Below, piece after piece: positions 10,227-19,238 of a stretch of 64,000 nt of DNA. The stretch's first letter is position 1. Each line of letters starts with the position of its first letter. Source of the stretch: Bacteroidota bacterium (lineage in GTDB: Bacteria > Bacteroidota > Bacteroidia > B-17B0 > Aurantibacillaceae); NCBI GenBank assembly GCA_016708845.1, contig JADJFB010000018.1:62001-126000 (forward strand). The letters are read 5' to 3'. The notes beneath the pieces were generated by a model that did no database searches, was not told the DNA's origin, and saw only the letters and a list, made by a program, of their open reading frames with translations. A program made the position numbers and the translations under genes.

Positions 10227-11168
10227 CTACCAAGCTTTAACGCCTTCTTTTTTCTTAAAATCATCATACACTTGTTTAATGCCTTCCGGCAATTCAATTT
10301 TATGTTTCCATCCTAAAGAATGCAAATAAGACACGTCCATTAATTTTCGGGGCGTTCCATCTGGTTTAGATAAATCATGGACAATCTCTCCTTTGTAACC
10401 AACAATATCTTTAATTAATAAGGCTAAATCTTTAATAGTTAAATCTGTGCCTGAACCAATATTTACAAATTGTTCGCCATCATAAGTATTCATTAAAAAC
10501 ACACAGGCGTCTCCTAAATCATCGGCATGTAAAAATTCACGCATTGGTGTTCCCGTCCCCCACATTTCTACAGATGGTAAATTATTTTCTTTAGCATCAT
10601 GAAACTTTCTGATTAATGCTGGTAACACATGTGAGTTATTTAAATTGTAATTATCATTTGGGCCATACATGTTTGTTGGCATCACCGAAATAAAATTACA
10701 ACCATATTGACGTTTGTAGCTTTCACACATTTTAATACCAGCAATTTTTGCAATGACATAAGGTTCGTTTGTTTCTTCTAAAAGACCCGTCAATAAATAA
10801 TCTTCTTTTAAGGGTTGAGGAGCCATTTTTGGGTAAATACAAGAACTACCTAAAAACATTAATTTCTTAACTCCATGTACATAAGCATTATGAATCACAT
10901 TATTTTGAATCATTAAATTCTCGTATATGAAATCTGCTCTGTAAATATTATTGGCTTGAATGCCTCCAACTTTCGCTGCTGCTAAAAAAACATACTCTGG
11001 TTTTTCGTTAGCAAAAAAATCACTAACGGCTTGCGAATTGCGTAGATCTACCTCTTTAGATGTACGTGTAATTATATTTGTATAACCTTTGTTTTGTAGG
11101 TTACGCATAATAGCAGAACCTACCATTCCACGGTGACCGGCTATGTATATTTTGGAATTACTTTCCAT
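10227..11168 (-). CDS. fcl: GDP-L-fucose synthase
   Basis: A 313-residue member of the short-chain dehydrogenase superfamily. It epimerises and reduces GDP-4-keto-6-deoxy-mannose to GDP-L-fucose with NADPH. The nucleotide-binding GHRGMVGSA is at 11-19, the catalytic Ser/Cys region SSCIYP at 108-113, and the YxxxK pair is Y137/K141. MPTNMYGPNDNYN and WGTGTPMREFLH are family hallmarks. It follows gmd, the preceding step, on the same strand, but a strong GC-rich hairpin separates them, so expression may be partly uncoupled. Full length. Confidence 0.95.
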   Translation of the reverse strand: MESNSKIYIAGHRGMVGSAIMRNLQNKGYTNIITRTSKEVDLRNSQAVSDFFANEKPEYVFLAAAKVGGIQANNIYRADFIYENLMIQNNVIHNAYVHGVKKLMFLGSSCIYPKMAPQPLKEDYLLTGLLEETNEPYVIAKIAGIKMCESYKRQYGCNFISVMPTNMYGPNDNYNLNNSHVLPALIRKFHDAKENNLPSVEMWGTGTPMREFLHADDLGDACVFLMNTYDGEQFVNIGSGTDLTIKDLALLIKDIVGYKGEIVHDLSKPDGTPRKLMDVSYLHSLGWKHKIELPEGIKQVYDDFKKKEGVKAW

Positions 11169-11187
11169 ATTGTCTTTTCTATACTTT

Positions 11188-11216
11188 AAAAAAGCCCCCG
11201 CCAGCTGGCGGGGGCT
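11188..11216 (-). terminator. Hairpin terminator between gmd and fcl
   Basis: A perfect 24-base palindrome (11193-11216, core CCCCCGCCAGCTGGCGGGGG) is followed on the minus strand by a T-run. It lies just after the restored end of gmd. It is strikingly GC-rich for this genome and could also be a dispersed palindromic repeat used as a terminator. Confidence 0.75.
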
Positions 11217-11221
11217 AAATT

Positions 11222-12310
11222 TTATTCTTTATAATTCAAAATTTTATGCCCGCCGTCTAATAAATATTTATCGCGTTTAAATATTTCTACATCAGAGGCT
11301 ACCATTTCTTTGCAAAGTTCTGAAACTGTATAAGTTGGGGTTCAACCCATATTAGTTTTTGCTTTAGTGGCATCACCTACTAACAATTCAACCTCAGCAG
11401 GACGATAATATTTTGGATCAATCTCTACTAGTACTTTACCAGTAGCAGCATCAATTCCTTTTTCGTTTTCTGCTTTACCTTCCCACTTTAAAGTAATCCC
11501 AACTTCGGCAAAAGACATATTAATAAATTCGCGTACTGTGATTTTAATACCTGTTGCTAAAACATAATCTTCTGCAACATCTTGCTGCAACATGCGCCAC
11601 ATACCTTCTACATAATCTTTTGCGTGACCCCAATCTCTTTCCGAGTCAATATTTCCCATAAATAGTTTGTCTTGTAATCCCAAACTAATTTTAGCAGCTG
11701 CACGCGTAATTTTGCGTGTTACAAAAGTTTCGCCACGTAATGGACTTTCATGATTAAATAAAATACCATTACAAGCAAACATTCCGTATGCTTCGCGATA
11801 ATTTTTAGTAATCCAAAAAGCATATAATTTAGCTACACCATAAGGGCTACGAGGATAAAATGGAGTTGTTTCGCGCTGAGGAACTTCTTGAACTAAACCA
11901 TACAACTCAGAAGTAGACGCTTGATAAAAACGAGTTTTCTTTTCTAATCCTAAAATACGAATGGCTTCTAAAATTCTTAAAGTCCCAATACCATCTGCAT
12001 TAGCTGTATATTCTGGTGTATCAAAACTTACCTTTACGTGGCTCATCGCCGCTAAATTGTAAATCTCGTCAGGTTGAACTTCTTGTACAATTCTAATTAA
12101 ATTAGTACTATCTGTTAAATCGCCATGATGCAATTTAAAGTTGACATGTTTTTCATGTTGATCTTGATATAAATGATCAATTCTATCTGTATTAAATAAT
12201 GAACTTCTGCGTTTTACTCCGTGTACCGTGTACCCTTTGCTCAATAGTAATTCCGACAGATATGCGCCGTCTTGACCTGTTACTCCTGTAATTAATGCTA
12301 CTTTACCAAT
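11222..12310 (-). CDS. gmd: GDP-mannose 4,6-dehydratase, with in-frame TGA and non-standard start
   Basis: The enzyme dehydrates GDP-mannose to GDP-4-keto-6-deoxy-mannose, feeding fcl. The uninterrupted reading frame with a usual start is 11342-12244, but homology extends both ways in frame. Upstream, GKVALITGVTGQDGAYL supplies the missing Rossmann motif, starting from ATT (12308-12310) where ATG is expected. Downstream, after a TGA at 11342-11344 (codon 323), the frame continues PTYTVSELCKEMVASD and ends at TAA 11222-11224 with the usual GGHKILNY tail. The TGA falls on the conserved Trp of NMGW. YPRSPYGVAK contains the YxxxK pair. Either a true nonsense mutation or, more likely, sequence error; see findings. 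Confidence 0.85.
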
Positions 12311-12382
12311 ATTTTATGTTATAGAATAGCAATATTACGAAAAATTAACGAAAAAATGATGCGATTTTTAAGGGATTAAGTC

Positions 12383-12412
12383 TTTGAAAAACGAAGTTTT
12401 TTAATAGCTTTG
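12383..12412 (+). promoter_or_regulatory. Bacteroidota-type promoter of the DUF3098-uppP pair
   Basis: TTG at 12384-12386, an 18-base spacer and TAGCTTTG at 12405-12412 match the Bacteroidota housekeeping -33/-7 pattern, about 20 bases before the DUF3098 start. Confidence 0.6.
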
Positions 12413-12431
12413 CTACTCTAAAACCTATTGA

Positions 12432-12665
12432 ATGAAAACTACATTTGGCAAACAAAACTATCAAATCTTAATTGGAGGAGTTGTATTAATTATTCTTGGA
12501 TACTTATTAATGATTGGTGGTGGTAGCGAAGATCCAAATGTGTTTAATCCTGCTATTTTTGATACACAACGTATTACCATTGCTCCAATGGTTTGTTTGT
12601 TAGGTTTTGTAACGATTATTGTTGCCATTATGTGGCGTCCAAAAATTAAAAACGAGGAAGCTTAA
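12432..12665 (+). CDS. DUF3098 small membrane protein
   Basis: A 77-residue protein with two membrane helices (about 12-27 and 50-67), joined by a short loop containing GGGSEDPNVFNPAIFD and ending in a basic tail. This is the DUF3098 family, restricted to Bacteroidota as far as I know and often found just before uppP, as here (24 bases). Function unknown; the conserved linkage suggests an envelope role. Other genomes often have ftsX upstream, whereas here the divergent neighbour is gmd. Confidence 0.85.
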   Translation: MKTTFGKQNYQILIGGVVLIILGYLLMIGGGSEDPNVFNPAIFDTQRITIAPMVCLLGFVTIIVAIMWRPKIKNEEA

Positions 12666-12689
12666 TTCTTCTTTTTTATTCTATTTTTC

Positions 12690-13484
12690 ATGACGTATTT
12701 CGAAGCGCTAATTATTGCCATTATTGAAGGTTTAACTGAGTTTTTACCCATTTCTTCAACTGGACACATGATGATTGCGACTGCCGTATTAGGCATTAAA
12801 GCAACTCCTTTTGTAAAATTATTTACCATCGCCATTCAATTAGGTGCTATTTTATCTGTGGTAGTTTTATATTTTAAACGATTCTTTAGATCCTTTGATT
12901 TTTACACCAAATTAGTGGTAGCCTTTATTCCTGCTGCAATTTTTGGAGTATTGCTAGGCGATTATATTGATGCAGCTCTCGAAAATTTAATGGGAGTTGC
13001 TGTTGCCTTATTTATTGGAGGAATTGTATTACTATTTGTAGATAAATGGTTTAAGAACAATAACCAAGATGCAGAAAAAGATATTACTTATCCTAAAGCT
13101 TTAAAAATTGGATTACTTCAATGCTTAGCGATGTGGCCTGGCATGAGCCGAAGTGCTTGCACAATTATTGGAGGAATGACCCAAGGTTTAACACGCAAAA
13201 ACGCCGCTGAGTTTTCGTTCTTTTTAGCAGTACCAACCATGTTTGCCGCTACCGCAAAAAAATTATTGGATTTTTATAAAGAAGGAATCTCTTTAAACGG
13301 ACAAGAAATTAATATTTTGATTTTTGGAAATGTAATAGCCTTTATAGTAGCTCTTCTAGCAATTAAATCATTTATTGGATTTTTAAACAAGTATGGATTT
13401 AAAGGCTTTGGTTGGTATAGAATTATTGTAGGAGGAATTTTAATTGTGTTATTTTTACTTAAAGTTCCTATCGAAATTATTTAA
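12690..13484 (+). CDS. uppP: Undecaprenyl-diphosphatase
   Basis: A 264-residue polytopic membrane enzyme that removes a phosphate from undecaprenyl diphosphate, regenerating the lipid carrier for peptidoglycan and polysaccharides. Both catalytic signatures are visible: EGLTEFLPISSTGH at 13-26 and PGMSRS at 150-155. The length is typical. It follows the DUF3098 gene as an operon and converges with the next gene, with three bases between the two coding regions. It complements the WecA-like transferase upstream, which consumes the same carrier. Confidence 0.96.
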   Translation: MTYFEALIIAIIEGLTEFLPISSTGHMMIATAVLGIKATPFVKLFTIAIQLGAILSVVVLYFKRFFRSFDFYTKLVVAFIPAAIFGVLLGDYIDAALENLMGVAVALFIGGIVLLFVDKWFKNNNQDAEKDITYPKALKIGLLQCLAMWPGMSRSACTIIGGMTQGLTRKNAAEFSFFLAVPTMFAATAKKLLDFYKEGISLNGQEINILIFGNVIAFIVALLAIKSFIGFLNKYGFKGFGWYRIIVGGILIVLFLLKVPIEII

Positions 13485-13487
13485 TTT

Positions 13488-14201
13488 CTAATAAGGAATA
13501 ATAGCAATCCCAATAGAGTAAGGATTGATGCCTATTGGTCCTTTACTTGTAAATACTTCGCTAAAATAATAGCTAGCTGTTAAACACACTTGTTCCACAC
13601 CAATTCTAAATACTACTCCATAACGCCAAGGATTTACATTTTTAATATTGTATACTCGTATTCTTCCATCAGCATCATCACTCTTTTTAAAATTAGAAAC
13701 GACATAGCCAATCTTTGCTCCTAACATCATTTTAAATACCGTAGTTGTTTTTGTTCTAAACCTTAATTCTAATGGTATTTCAAAACTTCTTTCGTTATAT
13801 CGATTAGCAATATATGGGATAGTTTTAGGTTCAATCAATGTTGTTACATTTTGATTTGAACTATCCAACTGATAAACGAAATTAGCATTAGAACTATAAT
13901 TGTGGCTGTAAAATCCTAGTCCATATCCAAAACTAAAATTGGAGTTTTTAATAGGTTTATCAAACAAGGTATAAAATCCGAAACCAATACATTTCCAATC
14001 TGTTTTAATGTTTGAAGGCGCACCTAACCAATTGGTGTAATTAGCTTCAAAAATCAATCGGTCTTTAGGATCAGCCTTATAGTTTTTAAGGTCGAACTCC
14101 GAAGCTAATTTTTTAAGTTTAGACGTGTCCTTTTGCGCTTGTAAATAAAAGCACAGCATTACCATCACTAAACTATACAAAACCTTTTTCGTTGTCATCA
14201 T
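13488..14201 (-). CDS. Outer-membrane beta-barrel protein of unknown function
   Basis: A 237-residue protein with a signal peptide (about 1-22, ending FYLQAQ) followed by amphipathic strands rich in aromatic residues (FGFGFYTLF, FGYGLGFYSHN, FKMMLGAKIGYVVS) and a terminal aromatic strand ending IAIIPY, the pattern of small eight- to ten-strand barrels (PorT/OmpW-like size). No more specific family is recognisable. It is divergent from clpX; a TACTTTTG -7-like box sits right before its ATG, so the message may be nearly leaderless. Confidence 0.65.
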   Translation of the reverse strand: MMTTKKVLYSLVMVMLCFYLQAQKDTSKLKKLASEFDLKNYKADPKDRLIFEANYTNWLGAPSNIKTDWKCIGFGFYTLFDKPIKNSNFSFGYGLGFYSHNYSSNANFVYQLDSSNQNVTTLIEPKTIPYIANRYNERSFEIPLELRFRTKTTTVFKMMLGAKIGYVVSNFKKSDDADGRIRVYNIKNVNPWRYGVVFRIGVEQVCLTASYYFSEVFTSKGPIGINPYSIGIAIIPY

Positions 14202-14269
14202 TCAAAAGTAAGGGCTTTTTTGGAGATAAAAAAACAAATTAAGGCTAGCCTAGTTGAGCCTAATTTACG

Positions 14270-14277
14270 TACCTTTG
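14270..14277 (+). promoter_or_regulatory. Likely -7 element of clpX
   Basis: TACCTTTG matches TAnnTTTG and lies 19 bases before the clpX ATG. I see no good -33 TTG at the normal spacing, so this rests on the -7 box alone. Confidence 0.45.
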
Positions 14278-14296
14278 TACTCCAAATTTTAATTGA

Positions 14297-15538
14297 ATGG
14301 CAAAAGCAGGTCCAATTGTTTGTTCGTTTTGCGGACGAGACAAAAAAGAAGTAAAAGTTTTAATTGCAGGTGTAACCGGTCATATTTGTGATGTGTGTAT
14401 TTCGCAAGCATTTAAAATTGTGAGTGAAGAAGCAGGAGCTCAAGGCAATCAACAAGTGCAACATGCTTTAAGCGTATTGAAACCTCATGCTATTAAAAAA
14501 CATTTGGACGAATATATTATTGGACAAGACGAGGCTAAAAAAATATTAAGTGTAGCGGTTTACAATCACTTCAAGCGTGTAGCGCATGTAGCTGATGCCA
14601 AAGAAGAAATTGAAATCGATAAATCAAACGTTATTTTAGTGGGTGAAACTGGAACAGGTAAAACCTTAATGGCTCGTACCATTGCTAAATTATTAAATGT
14701 ACCTTTTTGTATTGCCGATGCTACTGTGTTAACAGAAGCTGGTTATGTGGGCGAAGATGTTGAAAATGTATTAACTCGTTTATTACAAGCTGCTGATTAT
14801 GATGTGCCAAGTGCAGAACGCGGTATTGTGTTTATTGATGAAATTGATAAAATTGCACGCAAAAGTGACAATCCTTCTATTACGCGCGATGTAAGCGGTG
14901 AAGGTGTGCAACAAGCGATGTTGAAATTATTAGAAGGCTCACTAGTGAATGTACCACCACAAGGTGGACGAAAACATCCAGATGCTAAAATGATACAAGT
15001 AAACACTAAAAATATTTTATTTATTTGCGGTGGTGCTTTTGATGGTATTGACAAAAAAATTGCGCAACGTTTAAATACACAAGCAGTTGGTTATTCGGCA
15101 TCGGTAGCTAAAGACGAAATTGATAAAGCTAATTTATTACAATACGTATCTCCACAAGATTTAAAATCTTTTGGTTTAATACCAGAATTAATAGGTCGTT
15201 TACCTGTTTTAACCTATTTAAAGCCCTTGGATAGAGAAACGTTGCGCTCCATATTAACTGAGCCAAAAAACGCCTTAATTAAGCAATACAAGCATTTATT
15301 TAAAATGGAAGGTATTAAACTAGAGTTTGAAGAAGATGTTTTAAACTTAATAGTTGACAAAGCATTAGAGTTTAAATTAGGTGCTCGTGGCTTACGTGGT
15401 ATTTGCGAATCGATTATGGTTGACTTTATGTTTGATGCACCAAGCGACGAGAAAGCTCCTAAAAACTTAACAATTACTTTAGATTACGCTTTAGAGAAAT
15501 TAAAAAGTGCGAGATTGACTCAGTTGCATGTGGCTTAG
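14297..15538 (+). CDS. clpX: ATP-dependent Clp protease ATP-binding subunit ClpX
   Basis: The AAA+ unfoldase that feeds substrates to ClpP. The 413 residues contain the N-terminal zinc-binding domain (C9, C12, C31, C34), Walker A GETGTGKT (116-123), Walker B with D181/E182, the GYVGED pore loop (149-154) and the VSGEGVQQAMLKLLEG segment typical of ClpX. No frameshift or truncation is seen. It appears to be a single-gene transcription unit with its own promoter and a strong terminator just downstream. clpP is not in the window. Confidence 0.98.
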   Translation: MAKAGPIVCSFCGRDKKEVKVLIAGVTGHICDVCISQAFKIVSEEAGAQGNQQVQHALSVLKPHAIKKHLDEYIIGQDEAKKILSVAVYNHFKRVAHVADAKEEIEIDKSNVILVGETGTGKTLMARTIAKLLNVPFCIADATVLTEAGYVGEDVENVLTRLLQAADYDVPSAERGIVFIDEIDKIARKSDNPSITRDVSGEGVQQAMLKLLEGSLVNVPPQGGRKHPDAKMIQVNTKNILFICGGAFDGIDKKIAQRLNTQAVGYSASVAKDEIDKANLLQYVSPQDLKSFGLIPELIGRLPVLTYLKPLDRETLRSILTEPKNALIKQYKHLFKMEGIKLEFEEDVLNLIVDKALEFKLGARGLRGICESIMVDFMFDAPSDEKAPKNLTITLDYALEKLKSARLTQLHVA

Positions 15539-15568
15539 CTTCAACTTCCTTCAGCTACGTTTGATAAT

Positions 15569-15604
15569 AAAAAGCCCTCTGTAAAGTGTTACAGAGGGCT
15601 TTTT
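15569..15604. terminator. Bidirectional terminator after clpX
   Basis: An 11-base perfect stem (AGCCCTCTGTAA paired with TTACAGAGGGCT, 15573-15600) is flanked by A- and T-runs, so it can serve clpX (+) and the convergent desaturase (-). Confidence 0.9.
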
Positions 15605-15617
15605 ATTTGCATTAATA

Positions 15618-16367
15618 TTATTTCTTTACTCTTACTAATTTAATTACTTTGATTTTATCTAAAAATAAAATGATTGGATAGGTTGGGTCAAACTCATACC
15701 ACTTAGCGGCAAAGTTCGGTCTAGCTCCTGCATGGTGATGGTTGTTTTGAAATAACTCTCCCATCAATAAAAAATCCCAAAACAAGGTGTTTTTTGATTT
15801 ATCACCTTCTTCAAAGTTACGGTAACCGTATTTATGTCCTGCCCAATTTACAATAGCACCTTGTATTGGCCCCATTAAAAAATGGATTGGTAATAATAAA
15901 AATATGGTCCAATGATAACCTGGTACGTAAATAAAAACTAACAAATACACTACAAAGTACAATGTACCAAAGCCAATACGTGTAAACCAACTATCTGCTA
16001 CTTTATCAATGGCTGGGTATTCAGGAAAATTACGGTCAAATTTTTCTTCAATTACTACGCGTTTGTTTAATACATCATTGTATATTTTTTTTGTGTGCAT
16101 CATCATCGTGTACACATCTTTAAAAAAATGTGGTGTGTGAGGATCTTTTTCAGTATCGCTATAAGCATGGTGCATACGGTGTAAAATTGCATAAGCACGT
16201 GCATTTAAATAAGAAGAGCCTTGTGTAACCCAAGAAAAAACATAAAAAAATTTTTCCCAAAATTTATTCATGGTAAACATTTTATGTGCACTGTAACGAT
16301 GTAAGAAAAATGTTTGTCCGAAAAGAGAAAGGTACCAGTGTAATATTAAGAATAATAGAATGATCAT
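15618..16367 (-). CDS. Acyl-CoA desaturase-type membrane fatty acid desaturase
   Basis: A 249-residue membrane di-iron desaturase. The three histidine boxes are intact: HRYSAH (23-28), HRMHH (63-67) and NNHHHAG (208-214), with membrane helices between them. It resembles the short bacterial acyl-CoA/acyl-lipid delta-9 group (FLHRYSAHKMF start) that lacks the cytochrome b5 domain. It probably introduces double bonds to adjust membrane fluidity; substrate and position are not deducible. It is a single gene between the clpX and atpG terminators. Confidence 0.9.
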   Translation of the reverse strand: MIILLFLILHWYLSLFGQTFFLHRYSAHKMFTMNKFWEKFFYVFSWVTQGSSYLNARAYAILHRMHHAYSDTEKDPHTPHFFKDVYTMMMHTKKIYNDVLNKRVVIEEKFDRNFPEYPAIDKVADSWFTRIGFGTLYFVVYLLVFIYVPGYHWTIFLLLPIHFLMGPIQGAIVNWAGHKYGYRNFEEGDKSKNTLFWDFLLMGELFQNNHHHAGARPNFAAKWYEFDPTYPIILFLDKIKVIKLVRVKK

Positions 16368-16482
16368 TGTTTGTGTGTTTAATTAGTTCGCTGCAAAGGT
16401 CAGCATTTAAAATGGTTTTTTGTTGAAATATGATGTAAATCAATAGTTAAACATCTGTAAATTGAATTTGTTTGATTTTAAC

Positions 16483-16516
16483 AAAAAAACCCTTCACAAT
16501 TGTAAAGGGTTTTTTT
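16483..16516. terminator. Terminator at the end of the atp operon
   Basis: An ACCCTTCACAA / TTGTAAAGGGT stem with one mismatch is flanked by A7 and T7 runs, 18 bases beyond the atpG stop on the minus strand. Confidence 0.85.
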
Positions 16517-16533
16517 GTTAAAAAATGGTTTTA

Positions 16534-17412
16534 CTATCCGTTTAATGCTTCGGCACCAGCTACAATTTCTAAAATTTCCGTTGTAATAGCTGTTTGACGA
16601 GCTTTGTTATAACTAATTTTTAAGTCACGTAACATGTCTTTAGCGTTATCTGTTGCTTTATGCATAGCAGTCATACGAGCTCCATGCTCAGACGCTAATG
16701 AATCTAATAAAGCTTTATAGAATTGAGTTTTTAATGAACGAGGAATTAAATCGCTTACGATAAACTCTTTGCTTGGTTCAAAAATATAATCTGTGTTTGA
16801 TGATGTGCCTGCAGACGCAGTTGCTTCAACTGGTAAAAATTGTTCAGCTTGTACAATTTGTACAGCTGCATTTTTAAATTGGTTATACACCAACACCACT
16901 TTATCAAAATCTTTTAATACAAAGGCATCCATTACTCTTTCAGCAATTGGTGCAACTGTATTGTAATTCAAATTATCAAATACTTCGTTTACATTATGTG
17001 GTAAATGAGAACCATGAATAATATAATCTGTACGCTTAAAAGCATCTGTCACTTTTTTACCAATTGGTAATACAGTAATAGAGCATCCGTTGTATTCGTT
17101 ATTAATTAAATTCCAGGTTTTTTTAATCACGTTAGCATTAAAACCACCTGCTAATCCACGATTAGAAGAAATAGCAATTAATAATACGTTTTTTGGTGCA
17201 GATTTACGTGCGTAAGCATTTTCAGAAGTATCCAAACTTGAACTTACGTTTTGTAAAATTTCTTGCAATTTGTTAGCGTAAGGACGCATTTGCGTAATTG
17301 CATCTTGCGCACGTTTCAATTTAGCAGCACTCACCATTTTCATGGCACTCGTAATCTGCATGGTTGAACCAACGGATACAATTCTATTTCTTACTTCTTT
17401 TAAATTTGGCAT
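16534..17412 (-). CDS. atpG: ATP synthase gamma subunit
   Basis: The 292-residue central stalk subunit of F1. N-terminal helix MPNLKEVRNRIVSVGSTMQITSAMKMVSAAKLKRAQ and C-terminal ISYNKARQTAITTEILEIVAGAEAL are diagnostic; they form the rotor coiled coil. LLIAISSNRGLAGGFNANV marks the central Rossmann-like part. It is last in the operon, separated from atpA by an unusual 229-base gap containing repeats. No atpD or atpC follows; in Bacteroidota they are normally at another locus. Confidence 0.97.
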   Translation of the reverse strand: MPNLKEVRNRIVSVGSTMQITSAMKMVSAAKLKRAQDAITQMRPYANKLQEILQNVSSSLDTSENAYARKSAPKNVLLIAISSNRGLAGGFNANVIKKTWNLINNEYNGCSITVLPIGKKVTDAFKRTDYIIHGSHLPHNVNEVFDNLNYNTVAPIAERVMDAFVLKDFDKVVLVYNQFKNAAVQIVQAEQFLPVEATASAGTSSNTDYIFEPSKEFIVSDLIPRSLKTQFYKALLDSLASEHGARMTAMHKATDNAKDMLRDLKISYNKARQTAITTEILEIVAGAEALNG

Positions 17413-17419
17413 CTCGTTT

Positions 17420-17641
17420 AATTAAGAATTATGAATTATGAATTCAGAATTATTTGTTTTTACTTGAGTTAATAATTGAAACTAGTAATTTTATTATTTG
17501 CCCGTTATTTTTTTTTGCCCAAAAAAAAAAATTTGCCCCGGGGGGGAAAGGGGCGCCTTGTTGTTTTGTATTACGATTTCCTTTGTTTAAAGTGTCTCTC
17601 TCGTTTGCCAATTCTTAATTCTGCATTCTCAATTCTAAATT
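17420..17641. repeat. Inverted-repeat-bounded insertion between atpA and atpG
   Basis: The left arm 17420-17451 and right arm 17609-17641 are imperfect inverted copies built from AATTAAGAATT/AATTCAGAATT-type words. They enclose about 160 bases with three TTTGCCC words, an A11 run, a G7 run and GGGGCGCC. There is no coding potential. It looks like a small non-autonomous repeat or a poorly resolved sequence; the homopolymers are suspect. Confidence 0.5.
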
Positions 17642-19219
17642 TTAAGCATACTTAGCTGATAATTCTTTTGCAGTTGCTTCTAAAACTCCTGTAATAGCAT
17701 CATCAAATTTACCTGCTTTTAAAGCATCTAATTGCTCTTTGTTTTTACGCTCGCAAACATCTAAGAATTCTTTTTCAAATTCTTTTACTCTGTTTACTGG
17801 AACGTTACGTAATAAGTTTTTAGTTCCTAAATAAATAATAGCAATTTGTTGTTCAACACGTAGTGGCGAAGCGTTAGCTTGTTTCAAAATTTCCACGTTA
17901 CGAGCACCTTTGTCTAATACTGATTTTGTAGCAGCATCTAAGTCAGAACCAAACTTTGCAAACGCTTCTAATTCGCGGTATTGAGCTTGATCTAATTTTA
18001 AAGTACCTGCTACTTTTTTCATTGATTTAATTTGAGCATTACCACCAACACGAGATACAGAAATACCTACGTTAATTGCTGGACGAACACCAGAGTTAAA
18101 TAAATTCGACTCTAAGAAAATTTGTCCATCCGTAATCGAAATTACGTTTGTTGGAATGTATGCAGAAACGTCACCTGCTTGTGTTTCAATAATTGGTAAA
18201 GCTGTTAATGAACCACCACCTTTAACAATCGGTTTTAACGACTCAGGCAAATCATTCATGTTTTTAGCAATATCATCAGAAGCATTGATCTTAGCAGCAC
18301 GTTCTAATAATCTACTGTGAAGATAGAAAACATCACCAGGATACGCCTCACGTCCAGGAGGACGACGTAATAATAATGACACCTCACGGTAAGCAACTGC
18401 TTGTTTAGATAAATCATCATACACGATTAATGCGGGACGACCAGTATCTCTAAAGAACTCACCCACTGCTGCACCAGCAAATGGAGCGTAGAATTGCATT
18501 GGAGCAGGATCAGAAGCGTTAGCCGCAACTACTACCGTATAAGCCATTGCACCATTTTCTTCTAACGTACGAACAACGTTCGCTACAGTAGAACCTTTTT
18601 GAGCAATTGCTACATATATACAGAATACAGGTTTTCCTGCATCATAAAATTCTTTTTGATTGATAATAGTATCTAACGCTACTGTAGTTTTACCAGTTTG
18701 ACGGTCACCAATGATTAACTCACGTTGTCCACGTCCAATTGGAATCATCGCGTCAATTGCTTTGATACCTGTTTGTAAAGGCTCAGTAACTGGCTGACGG
18801 TAGATTACACCTGGAGCTTTACGCTCTAAAGGTAATTCGTAAGTTACACCTTGAATTGGTCCTTTACCATCAATAGGATTTCCTAAAGTATCGATAACAC
18901 GGCCTAACATGCCTTCACCAACTTTGATAGAAGCAATACGGCCTGTACGTTTTACTGAAGAGCCTTCGCTAATTCCAGTACTTGCACCTAATAATACGGC
19001 ACCTACGTTATCTTCTTCCAAGTTTAATACAATTCCTTGTAAACCTGTTTCAAATTCAATCAACTCACCTGATTGAACTTTAGATAAACCGTAAATACGA
19101 GCGATACCATCACCTACTTGTAATACAGTTCCAACTTCTTCTAATTCAGCTTCCGATTTGAAACCTGATAATTGTTGTCTTAAAATTGCAGATACTTCTG
19201 CTGGTTTTACTTCTGCCAT
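17642..19219 (-). CDS. atpA: ATP synthase alpha subunit
   Basis: The 525-residue non-catalytic nucleotide-binding subunit of F1. Walker A GDRQTGKT is at 171-178; the DDLSKQAVAYREVSLLLRRPPGREAYPGDVFYLHSRLLERAA region (start DDLSKQAVAY) carries the alpha signature, and PAINVGISVSRVGG is conserved. It is full length and intact. It sits 19 bases downstream of atpH and is the fifth gene of the minus-strand atp operon. Confidence 0.98.
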   Translation of the reverse strand: MAEVKPAEVSAILRQQLSGFKSEAELEEVGTVLQVGDGIARIYGLSKVQSGELIEFETGLQGIVLNLEEDNVGAVLLGASTGISEGSSVKRTGRIASIKVGEGMLGRVIDTLGNPIDGKGPIQGVTYELPLERKAPGVIYRQPVTEPLQTGIKAIDAMIPIGRGQRELIIGDRQTGKTTVALDTIINQKEFYDAGKPVFCIYVAIAQKGSTVANVVRTLEENGAMAYTVVVAANASDPAPMQFYAPFAGAAVGEFFRDTGRPALIVYDDLSKQAVAYREVSLLLRRPPGREAYPGDVFYLHSRLLERAAKINASDDIAKNMNDLPESLKPIVKGGGSLTALPIIETQAGDVSAYIPTNVISITDGQIFLESNLFNSGVRPAINVGISVSRVGGNAQIKSMKKVAGTLKLDQAQYRELEAFAKFGSDLDAATKSVLDKGARNVEILKQANASPLRVEQQIAIIYLGTKNLLRNVPVNRVKEFEKEFLDVCERKNKEQLDALKAGKFDDAITGVLEATAKELSAKYA

Positions 19220-19238
19220 TTTATTGTATGGTTAATTA

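Noticed and set aside
11342..11344. TGA in gmd as selenocysteine or a changed genetic code
   Set aside because: Other genes here end at TGA (for example 62177-62179), no selenocysteine hairpin is evident, and the position is a conserved Trp, so error or mutation is simpler.
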